Below, piece after piece: positions 1-10,578 of a DNA stretch of 64,000 bases. Position 1 is the first letter of the stretch. The number at the start of each line of letters is the position of its first letter. A program made the translations under genes and the position numbers. The notes under the pieces were generated by a model, which was given only the letters and a program-made list of their open reading frames with translations, did not search any database and was not told the origin of the DNA. The stretch lies in assembly GCA_947168885.1 (NCBI GenBank), contig CAMVNQ010000008.1, forward strand, positions 1 to 64,000, written 5' to 3'. Source of the DNA: an uncultured Clostridia bacterium. Its GTDB lineage: Bacteria > Bacillota > Clostridia > Oscillospirales > Ruminococcaceae.

Positions 1-569
1 AGTATTTTTCCGAGCTCGGGGTTCTTCTTCGGCTCGGATTTTTCCTTGGGCTGATTAAGTGACTCGAACGGTGAAGCGGCGGGCTTCATGTCGCCGGCAT
101 TGTCGATCACTTTGTCAAGCTCGGGGTGCTTCGGGGTATCCTTTTTCTCCGGAGCAGGAGCCGGCTTCGGTTCTTCTTTCTTGACTTCGGGTGCGGGAGC
201 AGACTTAGGAGCCGCCGGTATATCTGACGGTTTTTCTGCTGCGGGCTTAGCTACACCGACCGACGGCATAGCATCGGACTCCGCCTTTATTTGCATCGGA
301 CCCATAGACGGTTGGTTACGGTTATAGCGCTGTGAGGGGTCAATGTGTCTTATTGCGCGCTTTTTTGCGGGTGCAGCAGGTTTGGCAGGCTGCACAGGTT
401 TGGGGGGCTGTTCGGGTCTGGGAGGCTGCGCCGGCTTGACCTCGGTCTGTGGTTTATTTCCGTTAAGGATGATCACTTCTGTGCCGCAAGCCGGGCACAC
501 TTTTGCACTGTCATCCAGTTTGTTTCCGCAATGTCTGCAAAACATATCCAAATTCCCTTCTTCGGACAT
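1..569 (-). CDS. Zinc-ribbon domain protein with Pro/Ala/Lys-rich tail (C-terminus cut by window edge)
   Basis: Minus-strand reading from ATG at 569: MSEEGNLDMFCRHCGNKLDDSAKVCPACGTEVIILNGNKPQTEVKPAQPPRPEQPPKP...; open to window edge, absent from ORF track. Confidence 0.85.
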   Translation of the reverse strand, partial: MSEEGNLDMFCRHCGNKLDDSAKVCPACGTEVIILNGNKPQTEVKPAQPPRPEQPPKPVQPAKPAAPAKKRAIRHIDPSQRYNRNQPSMGPMQIKAESDAMPSVGVAKPAAEKPSDIPAAPKSAPAPEVKKEEPKPAPAPEKKDTPKHPELDKVIDNAGDMKPAASPFESLNQPKEKSEPKKNPELGKI

Positions 570-751
570 TGTCCGAACGGTAATAGTACAGAAGGCGGTA
601 TCACACACTCCGCCGACCATAGTTATAATAAATAGTATATCATCATTGCGACGTTATGTCAAGGCAAAAACAGCACTGTTATGCGACAAAACGTCTTGCA
701 GAATTAACAAAGATTTTTTGATTTTTTGTATAATTTTCCGAGTGTGAAGCG

Positions 752-1219
752 TCAAAGTATCTTTTCCAGTCCTATTTTCTGTGGCTTCAGACCCATTTTT
801 TCATAGAAGCGCATAGCGCCTTCATTGCACGTCCAGACGTTGAGAGTAACGTTATAACAGCCCATTTCCCTCGCTTTTTCAAGGACGTACTCATATAAAG
901 ATTGCCCTATGTGCTTTCCGCGCTCGCTCTCATCAACGCACAGGTCGTCGATGTACAGTGTTTTTATGTCGGTCAGAATGTTGCTGTCAGGCTCGTGTTT
1001 CAGGATACAGAAAGCGTATCCGACGAGCTTGTTCCCGTCGAAAGCGGCATAGATCGGCCTTTGGCTGTCCGCGATGATATCTGCGAGTTCGCTGTCGGTG
1101 TATTTCTTGACACCGCCCTTGAAAATATCCGGGCGCCCCTCGTGATGCACTTCCAGCACCTGCCGAAGAAGCCTGTTGATCCCGTCTGTGTCGGCTGTTT
1201 CCGCGCGTCTTATCTCCAT
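752..1219 (-). CDS. GNAT family N-acetyltransferase
   Basis: MEIRRAETADTDGINRLLRQ...LYIDDLCVDESERGKHIGQSLYEYVLEKAREMGCYNVTLNVW; internal Met chosen as start. Confidence 0.9.
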   Translation of the reverse strand: MEIRRAETADTDGINRLLRQVLEVHHEGRPDIFKGGVKKYTDSELADIIADSQRPIYAAFDGNKLVGYAFCILKHEPDSNILTDIKTLYIDDLCVDESERGKHIGQSLYEYVLEKAREMGCYNVTLNVWTCNEGAMRFYEKMGLKPQKIGLEKIL

Positions 1220-1390
1220 ATCGTTTTTACCTCCTCGTACCGGCCGCATTCCTGTGGGGATACGCGCCGTGTTATTCAAAAACATTATACGCTCTGCGCT
1301 AAATTATGTCAAGCGCCACAATTCGACCAAAATCATTTGACAAGTCGTATCTTTTAGTATATAATATATATCACCTATCACTTGAAGTGT

Positions 1391-1418
1391 CCGCGGGTGA
1401 CATTGCCGCGGCTTTTTT
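1391..1418 (+). terminator. GC-rich hairpin followed by T-run (terminator/attenuator-like)
   Basis: CCGCGG-gtgacattg-CCGCGG-cTTTTTT just upstream of the SBP gene. Confidence 0.45.
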
Positions 1419-1445
1419 ACAGACAATAACATGGAGTGAAAAATC

Positions 1446-3809
1446 TTGAAAAAGTTCAGAAATATCATTGCAACCGTGATATGTGTGTCAATGCTTTCCG
1501 GGTGCTTCGGAAACGGCGGTGTGTCGTCGGACACGTCGGTCGCTGCGTCTGAGTCAACTGCACAGACCGCTGCTCCCGTTACGACGGAAGCAGCTACAGA
1601 GAGCCTGATGTCCGCAGCGGCTCTCGCGAGCGAGGACGAGCCTGACACGAAGAAGGAAGCCCGTCCGCTTATCGCGGCAGTTCCTCTGGTCGGTACTGAA
1701 TATACGCCGTTTTTGCCGGCGGACGATTTCACACGCATCGCGGACAAGCTGACCGGAGTGACGCTTATAAGCCGCACAAGAGGCGGAAACCCAGTCATGA
1801 CCGGAACGAATGTGACAACCGAGCGTTACGGAGGGAAAGCCTATACCTACAACGGCATTGCGGATGTATTGAAGAGATACGATGAAGAGAGCGATACCAC
1901 GGCGTACACCTTTTCGCTTCGCAGAGACGTAAGGTTTGCGGACGGAGAGACGCTTAACGCCGACGATATAATCTTTACGCTGTATCTGCACCTTGACCCC
2001 GCTTATTCTGGAAATCTCCCGCTTCAGGATTCGGGCATAATCGGTTCGATAAACTATCACTATGACAACTCTTCCGCCGACAACATCACAAGGGAGAAGA
2101 TAGACGAAGTTCTCGCATCGGAGGAGATAAAGCCGCTTATACGCGACAAGATAATCATACCGACGCTACGCGCGCAGTACGACGCGGTAAGGTCGATGTT
2201 CGACGACAGTTCATACTCGATCTATACATCGAAATACCCCACTCCCGTCGAGCTTTTCGCATTTTTCTACGCGATAAACCTGAGGGACGACAAAGCGGAG
2301 AAATATTCCGCGAAGGGCAAAGACGCGATAACCGTCATTTCAGAGGTCGCCGATCTTTATGACGGAAACTACCGTCAGCTCGCCAGCATAACCATGGGCG
2401 ACGAAACGGTTTTTGACGACGAGGCACTAAGCATCGCCGTAGGGTATATCGCAAAGGAAAACGGCGGTACTTCGGCGGTCGAGAGCGTTCGTTCGGCAAG
2501 CGGTATCGTTCGCAACAACCAGTATTCCGTCACAGTCACTGTGACAGGTGACGGTGCGGCGTTTGAGAAACTTCTCGGGGATATGACGATACTTCCGCTG
2601 CACTATTACGGCAGCGAGCCGCTTTATAGCTATGAGAGCTGTGTTTTCGGATTCATCAAGGGCAAGGCGGACGAGGTCATGCAGAGATTTGCCGACAAGC
2701 CGCTCGGCGCAGGTCCTTATAGATATGTCGGAACTCACAACGGCGCGGCGGAGTTCGAGGCAAATACATACTACTATAAAGGTGCGCCGCAGTCTCCGTC
2801 CCTGAGGCTTGTGGAAAAGGGATTACTGTCTGCGGCAGAGCTGATCGGTGACGGAACTGCCGATATATGTGATGACAACGGCTCCGTGGACAGCAGCACC
2901 GCAGTCGATGAAGCCAACCGTTCTATGGAGAAGATATATGCTTCAATAAGCGCTGAGCCGGGTTACGGTTACGTCGGCATCAATGCCAAGACCGTATGTA
3001 TCGGCGATTCGTTCTCGAACCAGAGCTATGCGCTGCGAAAGGCGCTCGGAACAGCTATCGCGGCTTTCCGCGATGAATCCGTAAGAAGCTATTTCGGTGC
3101 GTTCGGCAAGACCACCGATTATCCGGTCATTGAGGACGTTATCATTGACGAAAAGACCGAGGGATATGTTGTTCCTTATACGCACAACAAGAACGGCGAC
3201 CCGATATTCGCCTCCGGAATGAACGACGAAGAACGCAGCGAAGCTGTGAAAACGGCTTGTCTCGGATTTCTTGCGGACGCGGGATATACCATAACCGACG
3301 GCAAGGTGACAGCCGCGCCGTTCAACGCAAAAACCGAGTTCAGCGCACTTGTTGTCGGCGGAGGGAACGGCGGACATCCGTGCTATACAGCGTTGAAGAA
3401 AGCGTCCGGTCTGCTCCGGAGCATAGGGATAACGCTGAAAGTTACCGATCTTTCCGACGCCGGGGCTCTCTGGGAAGCACTTAACGACGGCACTAACGAG
3501 ATCTGGGCGGGCGCATGGAACACCGAAACACTCTCAACGATATATGTTGACAGCTATTACGGCGCGGATTCCACCAAGCTAAAGCTGCTTATAAGAGATG
3601 CGGAGGCTGCCTCCGGCGCGGACAGGAAGGCAGAGTTCATGAAGTGCTACGATAAGATACACAACACCTACGCGACTGAGATACCGATGTATCTCCGCAC
3701 GAGATGCACACTTTTCAGCACGCTTCGCATCGACGCCGAGACATATCCGACGGATATGTCGGACACTTACGGGTGGGTGGACGAAATAGCCAATATCCGA
3801 GTAAAGTAA
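1446..3809 (+). CDS. ABC transporter substrate-binding lipoprotein, peptide/SBP family 5-like
   Basis: Lipobox-like [38 protein letters not shown] motif typical of SBP_bac_5. Confidence 0.9.
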   Translation: MKKFRNIIATVICVSMLSGCFGNGGVSSDTSVAASESTAQTAAPVTTEAATESLMSAAALASEDEPDTKKEARPLIAAVPLVGTEYTPFLPADDFTRIADKLTGVTLISRTRGGNPVMTGTNVTTERYGGKAYTYNGIADVLKRYDEESDTTAYTFSLRRDVRFADGETLNADDIIFTLYLHLDPAYSGNLPLQDSGIIGSINYHYDNSSADNITREKIDEVLASEEIKPLIRDKIIIPTLRAQYDAVRSMFDDSSYSIYTSKYPTPVELFAFFYAINLRDDKAEKYSAKGKDAITVISEVADLYDGNYRQLASITMGDETVFDDEALSIAVGYIAKENGGTSAVESVRSASGIVRNNQYSVTVTVTGDGAAFEKLLGDMTILPLHYYGSEPLYSYESCVFGFIKGKADEVMQRFADKPLGAGPYRYVGTHNGAAEFEANTYYYKGAPQSPSLRLVEKGLLSAAELIGDGTADICDDNGSVDSSTAVDEANRSMEKIYASISAEPGYGYVGINAKTVCIGDSFSNQSYALRKALGTAIAAFRDESVRSYFGAFGKTTDYPVIEDVIIDEKTEGYVVPYTHNKNGDPIFASGMNDEERSEAVKTACLGFLADAGYTITDGKVTAAPFNAKTEFSALVVGGGNGGHPCYTALKKASGLLRSIGITLKVTDLSDAGALWEALNDGTNEIWAGAWNTETLSTIYVDSYYGADSTKLKLLIRDAEAASGADRKAEFMKCYDKIHNTYATEIPMYLRTRCTLFSTLRIDAETYPTDMSDTYGWVDEIANIRVK

Positions 3810-3871
3810 AAGCACCAATAAATGCAGAAAGCCCTGTTTTCAGCGGGGTACGGCATCGGACGGTTCATGAT

Positions 3872-4990
3872 ATGAAAACATACGTTCTTATCCTTGCGGG
3901 GGGAGAATCCCGCAGAATGGGCGGGATAAACAAGCAGTTCGCTCTTGTCGGCGGCGTTCCCGTCATAATAAAAAGTGCCCTCGCGTTTGAGAACTCGCCC
4001 GAGATCACCGATATAGTCATAGCGGCGCGCGAATGCGATATGGACAGGATACAGGCACTCTGCGCCGAGCACGGGATAACAAAGCTGCGGTGTATCGTTC
4101 CGGGAGGAAGTTCGCGCACAGATTCGGCAAGACACGCGTTCTCTGCTGCTGAAGATGCCGATATTATAATGGTACACGACGGAGCAAGACCCTATGTCAG
4201 CGGAGAACTAATCTCGCGGATTCTTCGGGACTGCATGACATACGGTGCGGCAATACCGTCGCTTCCGCTGAAAGATACCGTGAAGTTTACGGACTCGGAC
4301 GGATTTTCGGCAGGCACTCCCGACCGCGCGGCACTTTGCTCGGTACAGACACCGCAGGCGTTCCGTGCAGAGCTTTACAGAGACATGATGCTTTCGGGGA
4401 AGGAAGCGACCGACGACGCTGGACTTGCGGAACTTCTCGGGATAAAGGTGAAGCTCACCGAGGGCGATCCGGGGAATATCAAGATCACCACGGCAGACGA
4501 CCTGCCAAAGGAGGACTGCGCTATGTTTCGCATCGGTCACGGCTATGACGTGCATATCCTTGCGCCGGACAGAAAGCTCGTTATCGGCGGAGTCACGATA
4601 CCCTATGAGCTCGGGCTTCTTGGACATTCTGACGCGGACGTGCTCGTTCACGCGGTAATGGACGCTATGCTCGGGGCACTTGCGCTCGGAGATATCGGAA
4701 AGCACTTCCCCGACAGTGACCCTGCCTATAAAGGCGCGGACAGTATCGGGCTGCTGAAAAGGGTGAACGCGCTTATACGCGAAAAAGGGTATCGGGTATC
4801 GAACCTTGACTGTACGATAAACGCGGAAAGACCGAAGCTTGCGCCGTATATCATGCAGATGCGGGAGAGTATAGCGGCTGCCTGCGGGTGCGATGTTTCA
4901 TGTGTGAGCGTAAAAGCCACCACCGAAGAGGGGCTCGGGCTTGCCGGAAAGGGTATCGGAGCAGTGTGCGTATGCCTTCTGAGCAAATGA
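3872..4990 (+). CDS. ispDF: Bifunctional IspD-IspF (MEP cytidylyltransferase / MECDP synthase)
   Basis: IspD part [18 protein letters not shown]...[10 protein letters not shown]; IspF part [11 protein letters not shown]...[31 protein letters not shown] in one frame. Confidence 0.92.
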   Translation: MKTYVLILAGGESRRMGGINKQFALVGGVPVIIKSALAFENSPEITDIVIAARECDMDRIQALCAEHGITKLRCIVPGGSSRTDSARHAFSAAEDADIIMVHDGARPYVSGELISRILRDCMTYGAAIPSLPLKDTVKFTDSDGFSAGTPDRAALCSVQTPQAFRAELYRDMMLSGKEATDDAGLAELLGIKVKLTEGDPGNIKITTADDLPKEDCAMFRIGHGYDVHILAPDRKLVIGGVTIPYELGLLGHSDADVLVHAVMDAMLGALALGDIGKHFPDSDPAYKGADSIGLLKRVNALIREKGYRVSNLDCTINAERPKLAPYIMQMRESIAAACGCDVSCVSVKATTEEGLGLAGKGIGAVCVCLLSK

Positions 4991-4998
4991 TTACATAA

Positions 4999-5281
4999 GG
5001 GAACCTCTAAAAACCCAATTTGAGAGAAAAAGAGCTATCCACTTTATGCCGCTTTGTATGCGCGCGTCCTGCGCGCTTTTGGCGGCAATACCACGGCTTC
5101 CTGCCGTGACCGTCTACTGCGTCAAACCTCCTAACCGGGCGTGGTCTCCCCGGCAGCGGGGAGGTGTCGAGCTTGCGAGACAGAGGGGCTGACCGACAGA
5201 CCAGCCCGGCTTCGTCGGCTTTCCTTGTATCCGACGCAGCTATCTCATTTTCTCTTTTCAAAGCGGTTTTTAGAGGTACCC
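4999..5281. mobile_element. Putative MITE-like element
   Basis: Terminal inverted repeats gggaacctctaaaaacc / ggtttttagaggtaccc (16/17 match) flanked by ATAA direct repeats; no credible coding content. Confidence 0.5.
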
Positions 5282-5336
5282 ATAAAAAAGTGGTATCGCC
5301 AAACAGCGATACCACAATTTTTATACTTATTTATAC

Positions 5337-6344
5337 TTATACTGATGAGTGGTTCTTGATGTACTCAACAACTTCTTCTGCGTTGCAGAACGCCATAGAA
5401 ACGCAGGTGTCCGCGCAGCCGTAGTAGATAGCGATACGTCCGGTGTCGCCGTCGCAGAGCGCAGCACACGGGAATGTAACATTCTGTACGTCGCCTACGC
5501 ACTCGTAAAGCTCACGCGGGTTGAGGAGATACTCGGAGCAGCGGTACTTTACTTTCCACGGCTTGTCGATGTCGAGAATGCAGGCGCCGAAGCTGTAAAC
5601 AAAGCCGTTGCAGCTCTCAAGAACACCGTGATAGAACACGAGCCAGCCTTCGCTTGTCTCGATCGGGATAGGACCGGCACCGATCTTCTTGGACTCCCAG
5701 CCTCTGAGCGGAGCCATTACGTGTCTGTGCTCGCCCCAGTACTTCATATCGGGTGACTGGGATATGTACATATCGCCGAACGGTGTATGACCGCTGTCGG
5801 ACGGGCGGCTGAACATAACGTACTTGCCGTTTATCTTTCTCGGGAAGAGCACGCCGTTTCTGTTGAAAGGAAGGAATGCGTTCTCACACTGGTGGAACTC
5901 CTTGAAATCCTTTGTCCAGCCCACGCCGATAGTGGGCTTCCAGCCGTAGGCGTTGCACCAGGTTATCCAGAATCTGTCCTCGATCCATACACAGCGCGGG
6001 TCATAGCCGTACTGCCAAGGGTTGGCTTCCTTTGTCTCGGGGTCGTCGTTTATCCATTCGATGCGCTTTTCTCCGAGTTCCCAATGGATACCGTCCTTGG
6101 AGAAGCCGCTGTGGATATTCATGTTTCTTTCTCTGTCGTCGATACGGAAAACACCGGCAAACTTGTATTCGCCGCATTCAAACGGGACAACGGCGCTGTT
6201 GAAGATCGAGTTTGCAGAGGGGATAAGGTCACGCGGGATAACGGGGTTTGCGTCGTATCTCCATACGACATCCTTGCAGCCTGCGGGCTTATCCTGCCAC
6301 GGGATATTCGGGAGTGAGGGCTGGTTCAGTACTTTTACGCTCAT
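5337..6344 (-). CDS. Glycoside phosphorylase, GH130-like (beta-mannoside phosphorylase)
   Basis: Single ORF with GH130-like sequence, e.g. [93 protein letters not shown]. Confidence 0.85.
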   Translation of the reverse strand: MSVKVLNQPSLPNIPWQDKPAGCKDVVWRYDANPVIPRDLIPSANSIFNSAVVPFECGEYKFAGVFRIDDRERNMNIHSGFSKDGIHWELGEKRIEWINDDPETKEANPWQYGYDPRCVWIEDRFWITWCNAYGWKPTIGVGWTKDFKEFHQCENAFLPFNRNGVLFPRKINGKYVMFSRPSDSGHTPFGDMYISQSPDMKYWGEHRHVMAPLRGWESKKIGAGPIPIETSEGWLVFYHGVLESCNGFVYSFGACILDIDKPWKVKYRCSEYLLNPRELYECVGDVQNVTFPCAALCDGDTGRIAIYYGCADTCVSMAFCNAEEVVEYIKNHSSV

Positions 6345-6692
6345 GATGATACCTCTTTCTTTCTGATTCTGTCATATTTTTTATTCAGAACGCAGCCGCG
6401 CTTTTGGCCACAGACCGCATTACCTTGTATTATCATTATATAATATCGACGTTCGGGTGTCAATACTAAACAGAGATAATGAGTAACAATTTTTTAGGAT
6501 TGTTTTAGGTAATTATTACCTATCAGTTACTTAAATAAAGCGCGGCGCTGCTTAAAATTAGGCGGCAATTTTGACTCATTAATTGATTAAATCGCTTAAA
6601 CTGTGGGCGAACGCAACTTATATGTAACCTGTATGTGGGTAATTTTTTATTTTTATACAAATTAGGACGCTAAAATTTGTAATTATACACTA

Positions 6693-6721
6693 TTGTGGTA
6701 TGATGAGTTTTATGATATAAT
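6693..6721 (+). promoter_or_regulatory. Putative sigma-A promoter of pil operon
   Basis: TTGTGG - 17 nt - TATAAT upstream of pilC. Confidence 0.5.
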
Positions 6722-6813
6722 CGTATTATATACAATTGTGCGTTTAGGGGGAAGGTGCGCCCTTTTTCTGCCGCACATTGAGTAAATTCATAGATCATGA
6801 ATGGAGGGTTTAC

Positions 6814-8007
6814 ATGGCATACTATTCCTATGTTGCCACAGATGTCAACGGTTCCACGGTCAAAGGTAAGGAGTATGCGGACGATTATCTTGACCTGTCC
6901 GAAAAACTCCGGCAGAAAAATCTTTTCTGTACCGAATATACCGAGATCGAGGAAAAACAGGCAGACGCCAAGTACAAGTTCAATACCAAGGATCTTGCGT
7001 TTATCTGCCGCCAGCTTTCTTCAATGCTTACCGCAGGTATAAGCCTTGTAAGATCGCTGCACATCCTTTACACTCAGGAAGAGAAGAAAAAGGCCAAGGC
7101 TGCGCTTCTTGAGATATATGAGGATGTTCAGAAGGGTCGTTCGTTCTCGGAGGCGATACAGGCGCGACCCGGTGTATTCCCGCTGCTGTTCGTCAGCATG
7201 GTCGCCGCGGGCGAGGCTTCCGGTAACCTCGACGTCATAATGACCCGAGTTGCGGACTATTACCTCAACCAGAACAAGATCAACAACCAGATCAAGGGTG
7301 CCATTACCTACCCTATCGTTCTGCTTTTCCTGCTCGTCGCCGTATTCTTCGGTCTGTTCATATTCATCATGCCGATGTTCCGACAACTTGCCGGTGACGA
7401 TCTGCCGCCTTTGTCGGCTGCGATGTTCGCGATAAGTGACTTCCTGATACCTTACTGGTGGACGATAATCCTCGGTGTCGGCGTACTTGTCCTCGTTATC
7501 CACTTCTTACGAAAGTCTCCCGCTTTCGGACTGAAGTTCGATGAGATCAAAGTAAAGATGCCTAAGGTCGGTCCCCTCCTTACTATTATATATACGGGAC
7601 GTTTCGCAAGAACTATGGCGAACCTTTACGCTTCCGGTCTTCAGATGGTCGATTGTATCGAGAAGTCGGCAGACACTCTTAACAATCAGTACATAGCAAA
7701 CCTCTTCCACGACAGCGTCGTAGAAGACGTAAAGCACGGTGAAGCTCTTTCGGCGGCAATTACCAAGATCGGCGTGTTCCCGGGCGTTTTCACTTCGATC
7801 ATCATGGTCGGTGAGGAATCCGGTGCACTCGACGATATCCTCAATAAGTCCGCGGACTACTATGAAGATGAATCCGCTACTGCTATCGCAAAGCTTGTAG
7901 GACTTTTGGAGCCGGTAATGATCATTTTCCTCGGTGTTATGATCGGTATGATCCTCGCCGGTATCTTCCCGATACTCTACGGTGGTATGGCAAACGTCGG
8001 CAAATAA
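6814..8007 (+). CDS. pilC: Type II secretion system F / PilC family inner-membrane platform protein
   Basis: MAYYSYVATDVNGSTVKGKEYADD...FICRQLSSMLTAGISLVRSL; two T2SSF repeats; GGAGG upstream of internal ATG. Confidence 0.92.
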   Translation: MAYYSYVATDVNGSTVKGKEYADDYLDLSEKLRQKNLFCTEYTEIEEKQADAKYKFNTKDLAFICRQLSSMLTAGISLVRSLHILYTQEEKKKAKAALLEIYEDVQKGRSFSEAIQARPGVFPLLFVSMVAAGEASGNLDVIMTRVADYYLNQNKINNQIKGAITYPIVLLFLLVAVFFGLFIFIMPMFRQLAGDDLPPLSAAMFAISDFLIPYWWTIILGVGVLVLVIHFLRKSPAFGLKFDEIKVKMPKVGPLLTIIYTGRFARTMANLYASGLQMVDCIEKSADTLNNQYIANLFHDSVVEDVKHGEALSAAITKIGVFPGVFTSIIMVGEESGALDDILNKSADYYEDESATAIAKLVGLLEPVMIIFLGVMIGMILAGIFPILYGGMANVGK

Positions 8008-8061
8008 GCCTGACAATAAAGACCCGGAAAGAATAAATAACTATTTTTAAAGAGGTGCTAT

Positions 8062-9603
8062 ATGTTATCAATTGATATTACCGATAAGCAGATAAGGCTT
8101 GTCAGAGGTGCGCTCAACGGCGCAAAGATCCGCGTACTTGAAGTTGAGACGCGTGATCTTACTGCAGGATGTGTAAGTAACGGTTACGTAACGGATATAC
8201 CCATGATCGCCGGTGAGATCACGGATATAATCGCTTCTAACAACATCAAGGATAAAGAGGCTATCGTCTGCATCAACTCTGGTTCGATACTCTATAAGGA
8301 CCTTACAGTCCCGAAACCGAAAAAGATCTCCAACTCCGCAGCTATCGAGTCGATGATACTCACGACAATGGGTATCACGAAAGAGTATAACATTTCATAC
8401 TCTGTTATAGGTGAGGATAAGGACGAAAACGATCAGCCTGTACTCAAGATCCTTGCTACTGCTGTTCCGCAGAGAATGGTTGACGGTTACATAAGACTGT
8501 TCACTCAGCTCGGTATCAAGCTCCAGCAGATCAACGTTTCTAACAACTGTATCACGCGTCTCATACTCAATACACCGAAGCTCGAATCTTCGATGCCCTT
8601 AATGCTCGTACAGATAGACAATGACTTCATCAATATCAACCTGTACGAAGACAATCAGCTCGTCATCTCAAGATATGTAAGAGTAGATCCCTACGATTAC
8701 AATAATGACGAGGACTATCTCAATCAGGCGGTTTACGATAACGTATTCCGTACCCTCCAGTTCACGAATCAGCGTAAGAACGCAAAGCCCCTTAAGGAGA
8801 TAATGTTCTACGGTCAGGTAAGAGACTTCATCTCCCTCTCCAATGCGGTTGCTTCGTTCAACGTTCCCTCTCATATTCTCAACATACCCAACAACATCGT
8901 TACATTCTGCGACTTCGACTTTGCGGAATACGCAAACGCGATAGGTGCGTTCTTCAAGGTAAGAAAAGACCTCGACCACGTCAACCTCCTCGACGCGGCT
9001 GCGGTAAAGGAAAAGAAGGGCACCAATATGTTCTTCGTAGGAATGGCTATCGCGGCGGTAGCTTCTATCGGCGTGGTATTCGGAGCGAAGATCGTGTGCG
9101 ACAATATTGCGTCAGACATAAAGAAGAAAGCGGACGCGGTTTATAACGACGTTCACAGTGAAGAGAACCAGAAGAAACTCGATCTTCTCGCTGAGAAGGA
9201 AGGCATCCTTCAGAGCATCTCGAAATATGCAGGCAACCTTCAGGAAGCACAGCGTCTGTTTGAAATGCAGCCCAAGGCTATCTCGGAAGTAAGAAAGATA
9301 CTTGAAGACACACTTGAAAAAGTCGATAAGAATGCTTTCTTTATGGATGAGATTGAGATGGAAGGCTACAACGTAACTGTAACGATTCGCTGCTACGATG
9401 ACGAAACGCCTACAAAGTACGTGAGAGCGCTTATAGATCAGGATTACTTCGATAACATCATTTACTCCGGATTTGCCGGTGAAGAGATCAAGGAAGAGGA
9501 CGAAGGAAAGGCTCTCAAGGTAGAAGAAAAGGCCGGCGATTACAGATACTCGTTCGTGCTGAATATGAGACTCAGAGGAGGCAACGCATATGAAGTTAAA
9601 TAA
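8062..9603 (+). CDS. PilM-PilN fusion type IV pilus assembly protein
   Basis: PilM-like actin-fold N-terminal region (LSIDITDKQIRLVRGA...), then TM (MFFVGMAIAAVASIGVVFGAKIV), coiled coil and PilN-like C-terminus. Confidence 0.78.
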   Translation: MLSIDITDKQIRLVRGALNGAKIRVLEVETRDLTAGCVSNGYVTDIPMIAGEITDIIASNNIKDKEAIVCINSGSILYKDLTVPKPKKISNSAAIESMILTTMGITKEYNISYSVIGEDKDENDQPVLKILATAVPQRMVDGYIRLFTQLGIKLQQINVSNNCITRLILNTPKLESSMPLMLVQIDNDFININLYEDNQLVISRYVRVDPYDYNNDEDYLNQAVYDNVFRTLQFTNQRKNAKPLKEIMFYGQVRDFISLSNAVASFNVPSHILNIPNNIVTFCDFDFAEYANAIGAFFKVRKDLDHVNLLDAAAVKEKKGTNMFFVGMAIAAVASIGVVFGAKIVCDNIASDIKKKADAVYNDVHSEENQKKLDLLAEKEGILQSISKYAGNLQEAQRLFEMQPKAISEVRKILEDTLEKVDKNAFFMDEIEMEGYNVTVTIRCYDDETPTKYVRALIDQDYFDNIIYSGFAGEEIKEEDEGKALKVEEKAGDYRYSFVLNMRLRGGNAYEVK

Positions 9604-10567
9604 GGTCGAAAAGATCATTCTGGTGGTTATACTGCTTGGTCTCATACTTGTCGGCGGCGCATTCATGTTCGTCGTACCGAGCTTTAACCAGATAGGCAAG
9701 AACGGCGAGGTTCTTTTGAAGAACCAGCAGGAAAAGGCAGAGCTTGATGACAGACTTGCCCGTCTCAACACGATAGATGCGGATATCGAAACCGAAAAGA
9801 ATTCCGCAAAAAAAGCAGAGGGCGGCTTCTATCCCGACCTTACAACCTATGAAGCTTCCGAACTTGCTATGGCATATCTCAAGAGCGCAAAGCTTGAAGC
9901 TCATGAGATAGATATCTCACAGCTTGCTACAAAGGATCTTTCGCTTGAATACTTCATCCCTGCCGAGGTAAAGTACGACCTCAAGGAAAGCGCTGCAGCA
10001 GCAAAGAGTACCAACAGCGATGATGTTCAGCTTGTTGAAGGCGAATTCATGGACGGCAACAAGAAGTACTCCATTTCAGCAACATCGGCTCTCAACGCGA
10101 CGATCAGAGACGAGAACGGCACGGAAATAGACCCAGCAAAGTACAGCGATACAATGAAGAAGGTCTATAAAGCAGCAGTCTGCAAGGCAGTTGCTACCGG
10201 CGGCATGAAGGAAACAGTAGCGTTTATCCAGGCGACTTACACAGTTAAGGGTGAATACCAGAATTACGCTAAATTCATTGACCACATTTACGGCCTCGAC
10301 AGAGCAACAATGTTCACAGCAGTAAAATACCCCGCAACAGTAACGATCAAAGAGGATAAGGATTCCGAGAATATATATATCGGCGAAAACGGAACAATAG
10401 CCCAGGGCTCTGAAGCAAACGGCAAGCAGACTATGGTAAAGCCTGACACAGTAATTGAAGAAGAGCTTACGATATTATTCCTGTGTGTTGAGCCTATGGA
10501 AGGCCTTAAGACTCTCGATGCGGATGGAACGAAAGTTGTTGTTGATCAGAGACCTATAATCTATTAA
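9590..10567 (+). CDS. PilO-like type IV pilus assembly protein
   Basis: N-terminal TM plus coiled coil (EKIILVVILLGLILVGGAFMFVVPSFNQIGKNGEVLLKNQQEKAELDDRLARL), position directly after pilMN. Confidence 0.72.
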   Translation: MKLNKVEKIILVVILLGLILVGGAFMFVVPSFNQIGKNGEVLLKNQQEKAELDDRLARLNTIDADIETEKNSAKKAEGGFYPDLTTYEASELAMAYLKSAKLEAHEIDISQLATKDLSLEYFIPAEVKYDLKESAAAAKSTNSDDVQLVEGEFMDGNKKYSISATSALNATIRDENGTEIDPAKYSDTMKKVYKAAVCKAVATGGMKETVAFIQATYTVKGEYQNYAKFIDHIYGLDRATMFTAVKYPATVTIKEDKDSENIYIGENGTIAQGSEANGKQTMVKPDTVIEEELTILFLCVEPMEGLKTLDADGTKVVVDQRPIIY

Positions 10568-10578
10568 GGAGGACGATC

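Noticed and set aside
2943-3377. 144-aa minus-strand ORF inside SBP gene
   Set aside because: Shadow ORF of a clear ABC substrate-binding protein
5007-5315. 102-aa ORF and overlapping plus-strand ORFs
   Set aside because: Lie within the MITE-like inverted-repeat element; no protein-family resemblance
6350-6813. c-di-GMP riboswitch upstream of pil operon
   Set aside because: Looked for GEMM-type conserved segments and did not find them; only a palindrome and promoter-like elements seen
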